Shown here: positions 61,440-64,000 of the stretch, piece after piece
Position numbering within the stretch: the first letter of the stretch is position 1
How the letters are laid out: every line of letters begins with the position of its first letter
Assembly: GCA_905479985.1 (NCBI GenBank)
Contig: CAJQOM010000018.1
Coordinates: forward strand, 1-64,000
DNA from: an uncultured Gammaproteobacteria bacterium
GTDB lineage: Bacteria; Pseudomonadota; Gammaproteobacteria; Nitrosococcales; Methylophagaceae
DNA: 64,000 nt
Reading direction: 5' to 3'
The notes under the pieces: model-generated
Told to the model about the DNA's origin: nothing
Database searches by the model: none
Seen by the model: only the letters and a program-made list of their open reading frames with translations
Program-made: the position numbers and the translations under genes

Positions 61440-61610
61440 ATGATGAAATACAGAGATAGTAATGATGAAGTGTTAATGGTTGAAGAAGAGTTTGGCAGTG
61501 ACACCGTAGAATATGACGACAGCGAAGATATGTTCTTAGAAAGTGAAGTCACAGATTACGACATGAACATGAATAGCGTGCAAAGCCCGCTAGACTGGTC
61601 TGATTTTTGA
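61440..61610 (+). CDS. Small highly acidic hypothetical protein (56 aa; not in supplied ORF track)
   Basis: MMKYRDSNDEVLMVEEEFGSDTVEYDDSEDMFLESEVTDYDMNMNSVQSPLDWSDF; GAGG 8 nt before the second ATG. Confidence 0.55.
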   Translation: MMKYRDSNDEVLMVEEEFGSDTVEYDDSEDMFLESEVTDYDMNMNSVQSPLDWSDF

Positions 61611-61649
61611 GAAAAGCTAGCTTAGAGACCACTTTTTTTAAAGCTCAAA

Positions 61650-61695
61650 CATTGAAATATCACCGACTAAAAAGCCGGTGATATAAGGCTCAATG
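61650..61695. terminator. Two-segment hairpin between converging genes, possible terminator
   Basis: CATTGA-a-ATATCACCG-actaaaaagc-CGGTGATAT-aaggc-TCAATG; outer and inner arms both pair. Confidence 0.45.
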
Positions 61696-61703
61696 TGATT
61701 AAA

Positions 61704-63839
61704 TTAAATGTTGAAGTCGAAATTAACACCCGCCAAGATACTACGGCCAGTAATCGTTGTCGCGTCTTTTAAGAAGCTAGTATGACGCCGCCCATCTTCA
61801 TTTAATAAATTACGACCTTTAACAAAGAGGCCTAATCCTTTTAATGAAGCAGGCTGCCAATTAGCATTAAATGACACTAAATTATAACCATCAGTACTAC
61901 TTTCCATTTCAGCTGTTTTGCTTTGATTAAAGACACGCTGATAATCCATACTGAATGCCAAGTCGCCGCGGCCCGTATCAAATCCTAAACCTACACGCGC
62001 TGGAGAGATACGCGGTAAATCGCCACCGTTATCTAGCTTAGCCCTGACATAATCAGCAGAGAAGCGCAATTTGAAAGGCACATTACCTTCGCTGATTTGC
62101 AATGCTGAGGTAAATTCAGCACCATAGAATTTGGCATCTTCTTGTTCGTTAGTCAGGAAGTTGTTACCTTCATCACTCAAGACTTCAGCACCACCATTTG
62201 TAAGCGTCTCTAGATAAATATAGTCGCTGACTTGGTTATAGAACGCCGTGATGCTATAGGTAAAATCACCGTGGTGTCTATCTAAACCAATTTCTAGGTT
62301 GGTATAAGCTTCTTTGTCTAGATCAGGGTCACCAATTTCAACTGTTTCTGAGGCATGATGTTCACCAAAAGAATAAAGTTGTTCTGGCGAGGGCGCGCGC
62401 TCAGAGCGACTTAATGACACCCTGAAATGATGAGTATCATTAATATCAACAATAGCACCTGCTGACACACTGAAAGGGGTAAAGCTACGGTCGCTGAGTT
62501 TAGCTGCTTGCATTAACTCACCTGCGACTGGGGCTACGAAGTCAACGTCACGCTCTGCATCTAAAGTAGCAGGTTCAGAGTCAACATAATCAAGTCGTGC
62601 GGCTAACTCAACATGACCAAAAGAAGTCTCTGTGTTTTCTAAGACAAATAGGCCATAAGAACGCGTTTCATTATCACGGACATAGAAACTACCACCATGA
62701 CCACCACCGGCTTCTGGTGCACTAGTCTGAAAATCAACGTCATTGATTTGTAAGCCAACGACACCATCCCAGGTACCTATCGGGTTATGGAGTAACTCGA
62801 TACGTACTTCAGCTTCATCTTTATCAAATTCACCTTCAACGCCAGATTCTTCGAGAACCCCACCATCGAACTCAGCAGCAACTTCGCCCTGATAGAATTC
62901 GGTATAAGCCACTTTTAAGCGTGCGGTATGAATACCCGCGAATGGGTTGTCGATTTCACTGCGGAAATCTAGTCGATCATAATCAGCTCTGATATGGGCT
63001 TGCTCTTCTTCACCGACACCAGTAATAACAGTGGGGAGGCCATAGCTTGTCTTCCAGCGACTATAACCAAGTGCTGCGAACCCCCAGTCTTGAGAGTAAA
63101 GCCCTGTCACAGAAAAGCTATTGGTATCGATACCACTATTTTCTAAGGTGCCTTTATCGCCTGTTGTTTGATCTGCACCTTGGAAACCATCGATATCAAA
63201 GTCATCACTGCGTTGACCAGCATAATCACTTCGGATGACAAAATTGTCTGATAATGGTAGTGAAAGGCCAAGATTCCCTAAACGTTGGTTACCATTACCA
63301 CTGTAGGCGAATTGGCCATTGACATTGATTTGATCACTAAAATTGGGGTTAAAGTGTTCACTAATAACATTGATAACACCACCGGAAGCATTACCGCCAT
63401 AAAGTAAGGTTGCTGGACCTCGCAAAATTTCAATTTGAGAAGCATTACTGCTGTCTATCGCGACATTATGATCAGCACCTTCCCCAGCAACGTCGACGAC
63501 CCTTAAGCCATTATTAAGAATTTGAACACGAGACCCCGTTAAACCGCGAACGACGGGACGGCCGACGCCAGGTCCGAAATCTGAATTATGAACACCAGGT
63601 AATCCATCTAAGGTTTCACCAAGCGTTGTTGATTGACGACGTGCTAATTCTTCATCAGTAATGACCGTCACAGAATTGATTAAATCATCAGCAACGCGGT
63701 CGCCAAATGGGTCAGAAATAACAATTAGTTCGCCCATTTCTACGGGGGTGTCAGCATAGATTAGCTGACTGGTTGCTAATGCAGATAAAGCAGCACTGAC
63801 TAATAAGGCGGTCTTCTTTTTATATAAGATGTGTTTCAT
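61704..63839 (-). CDS. TonB-dependent outer membrane receptor (ZnuD-like, probable metal uptake)
   Basis: Signal peptide, plug LGETLDGLPGVHNSDFGPGVGRPVVRGLTGSRVQILNNGLRVVDVAGEGADHNVAIDSSNASQIEILRGPATLLYGGNASGGVINV; C-terminal LAGVNFDFNI; His-rich loops. Confidence 0.9.
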   Translation of the reverse strand: MKHILYKKKTALLVSAALSALATSQLIYADTPVEMGELIVISDPFGDRVADDLINSVTVITDEELARRQSTTLGETLDGLPGVHNSDFGPGVGRPVVRGLTGSRVQILNNGLRVVDVAGEGADHNVAIDSSNASQIEILRGPATLLYGGNASGGVINVISEHFNPNFSDQINVNGQFAYSGNGNQRLGNLGLSLPLSDNFVIRSDYAGQRSDDFDIDGFQGADQTTGDKGTLENSGIDTNSFSVTGLYSQDWGFAALGYSRWKTSYGLPTVITGVGEEEQAHIRADYDRLDFRSEIDNPFAGIHTARLKVAYTEFYQGEVAAEFDGGVLEESGVEGEFDKDEAEVRIELLHNPIGTWDGVVGLQINDVDFQTSAPEAGGGHGGSFYVRDNETRSYGLFVLENTETSFGHVELAARLDYVDSEPATLDAERDVDFVAPVAGELMQAAKLSDRSFTPFSVSAGAIVDINDTHHFRVSLSRSERAPSPEQLYSFGEHHASETVEIGDPDLDKEAYTNLEIGLDRHHGDFTYSITAFYNQVSDYIYLETLTNGGAEVLSDEGNNFLTNEQEDAKFYGAEFTSALQISEGNVPFKLRFSADYVRAKLDNGGDLPRISPARVGLGFDTGRGDLAFSMDYQRVFNQSKTAEMESSTDGYNLVSFNANWQPASLKGLGLFVKGRNLLNEDGRRHTSFLKDATTITGRSILAGVNFDFNI

Positions 63840-64000
63840 TTGTATTCTCCGACACAGGCTTACAGTGAGGATGGTGTCAATTACACGGTCAAAACATCCA
63901 CAGAGAAAAGGAATAAACAGAGGGTAAGCTCGTGTTTATACTCGGCCTGTGTATAAATAATATTCGCTGCTAGATCTGCCCTTATAAAAGACAGAACAAT

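Noticed and set aside
1-64000. CRISPR arrays, transposases, phage or toxin-antitoxin modules
   Set aside because: No regularly spaced direct repeats, no recognisable mobile-element proteins, and no paired small toxin/antitoxin ORFs were seen

Overview
Chromosomal window of a gammaproteobacterium (relatives not identified by search). (1) The 3' part of a tRNA-Arg(UCU) is followed by a ~27 kb surface-glycan cluster (177-27090). It holds a WbpM/PglF-type dehydratase, GlmS, a nonulosonic-acid (legionaminic/sialic-like) module of the neuB/neuC/ptm type, a Wzx flippase, several hexapeptide acyltransferases, two unusual glycosyltransferases, a CDP-6-deoxyhexose module (rfbF/rfbG, 3,5-epimerase-like, SDR), GT2 and GT4 enzymes, and a terminal PglC/PglD/PglE-type set. 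A ComEA-like HhH protein closes it. (2) A conserved housekeeping block: glnD and map (minus strand), then rpsB-tsf-pyrH-frr-uppS-cdsA-dxr-rseP-bamA-skp-lpxD-fabZ-lpxA. (3) An amt gene preceded by what looks like a sigma54 promoter and tandem NtrC sites, then yfgM-bamB-der. (4) A LapB/LapC/LapE-like type I secretion locus with a LuxR-type regulator that has a degenerate receiver. (5) fabA-fabB, a 162-bp inverted-repeat-bounded intergenic element, an alpha/beta hydrolase, a MazG-like protein, purU, HDOD, sthA, a 56-aa very acidic ORF absent from the supplied track, and a ZnuD-like TonB receptor. No CRISPR array, transposase, integrase or phage gene was seen. The strongest leads are the glycan cluster's enzyme inventory (one aminotransferase and one PglD-type N-acetyltransferase for two possible diamino-sugar branches), the amt control region, the candidate mobile element at 56.7-56.9 kb, and the small acidic ORF. 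All product calls come from reading motifs by eye; no database search was run.
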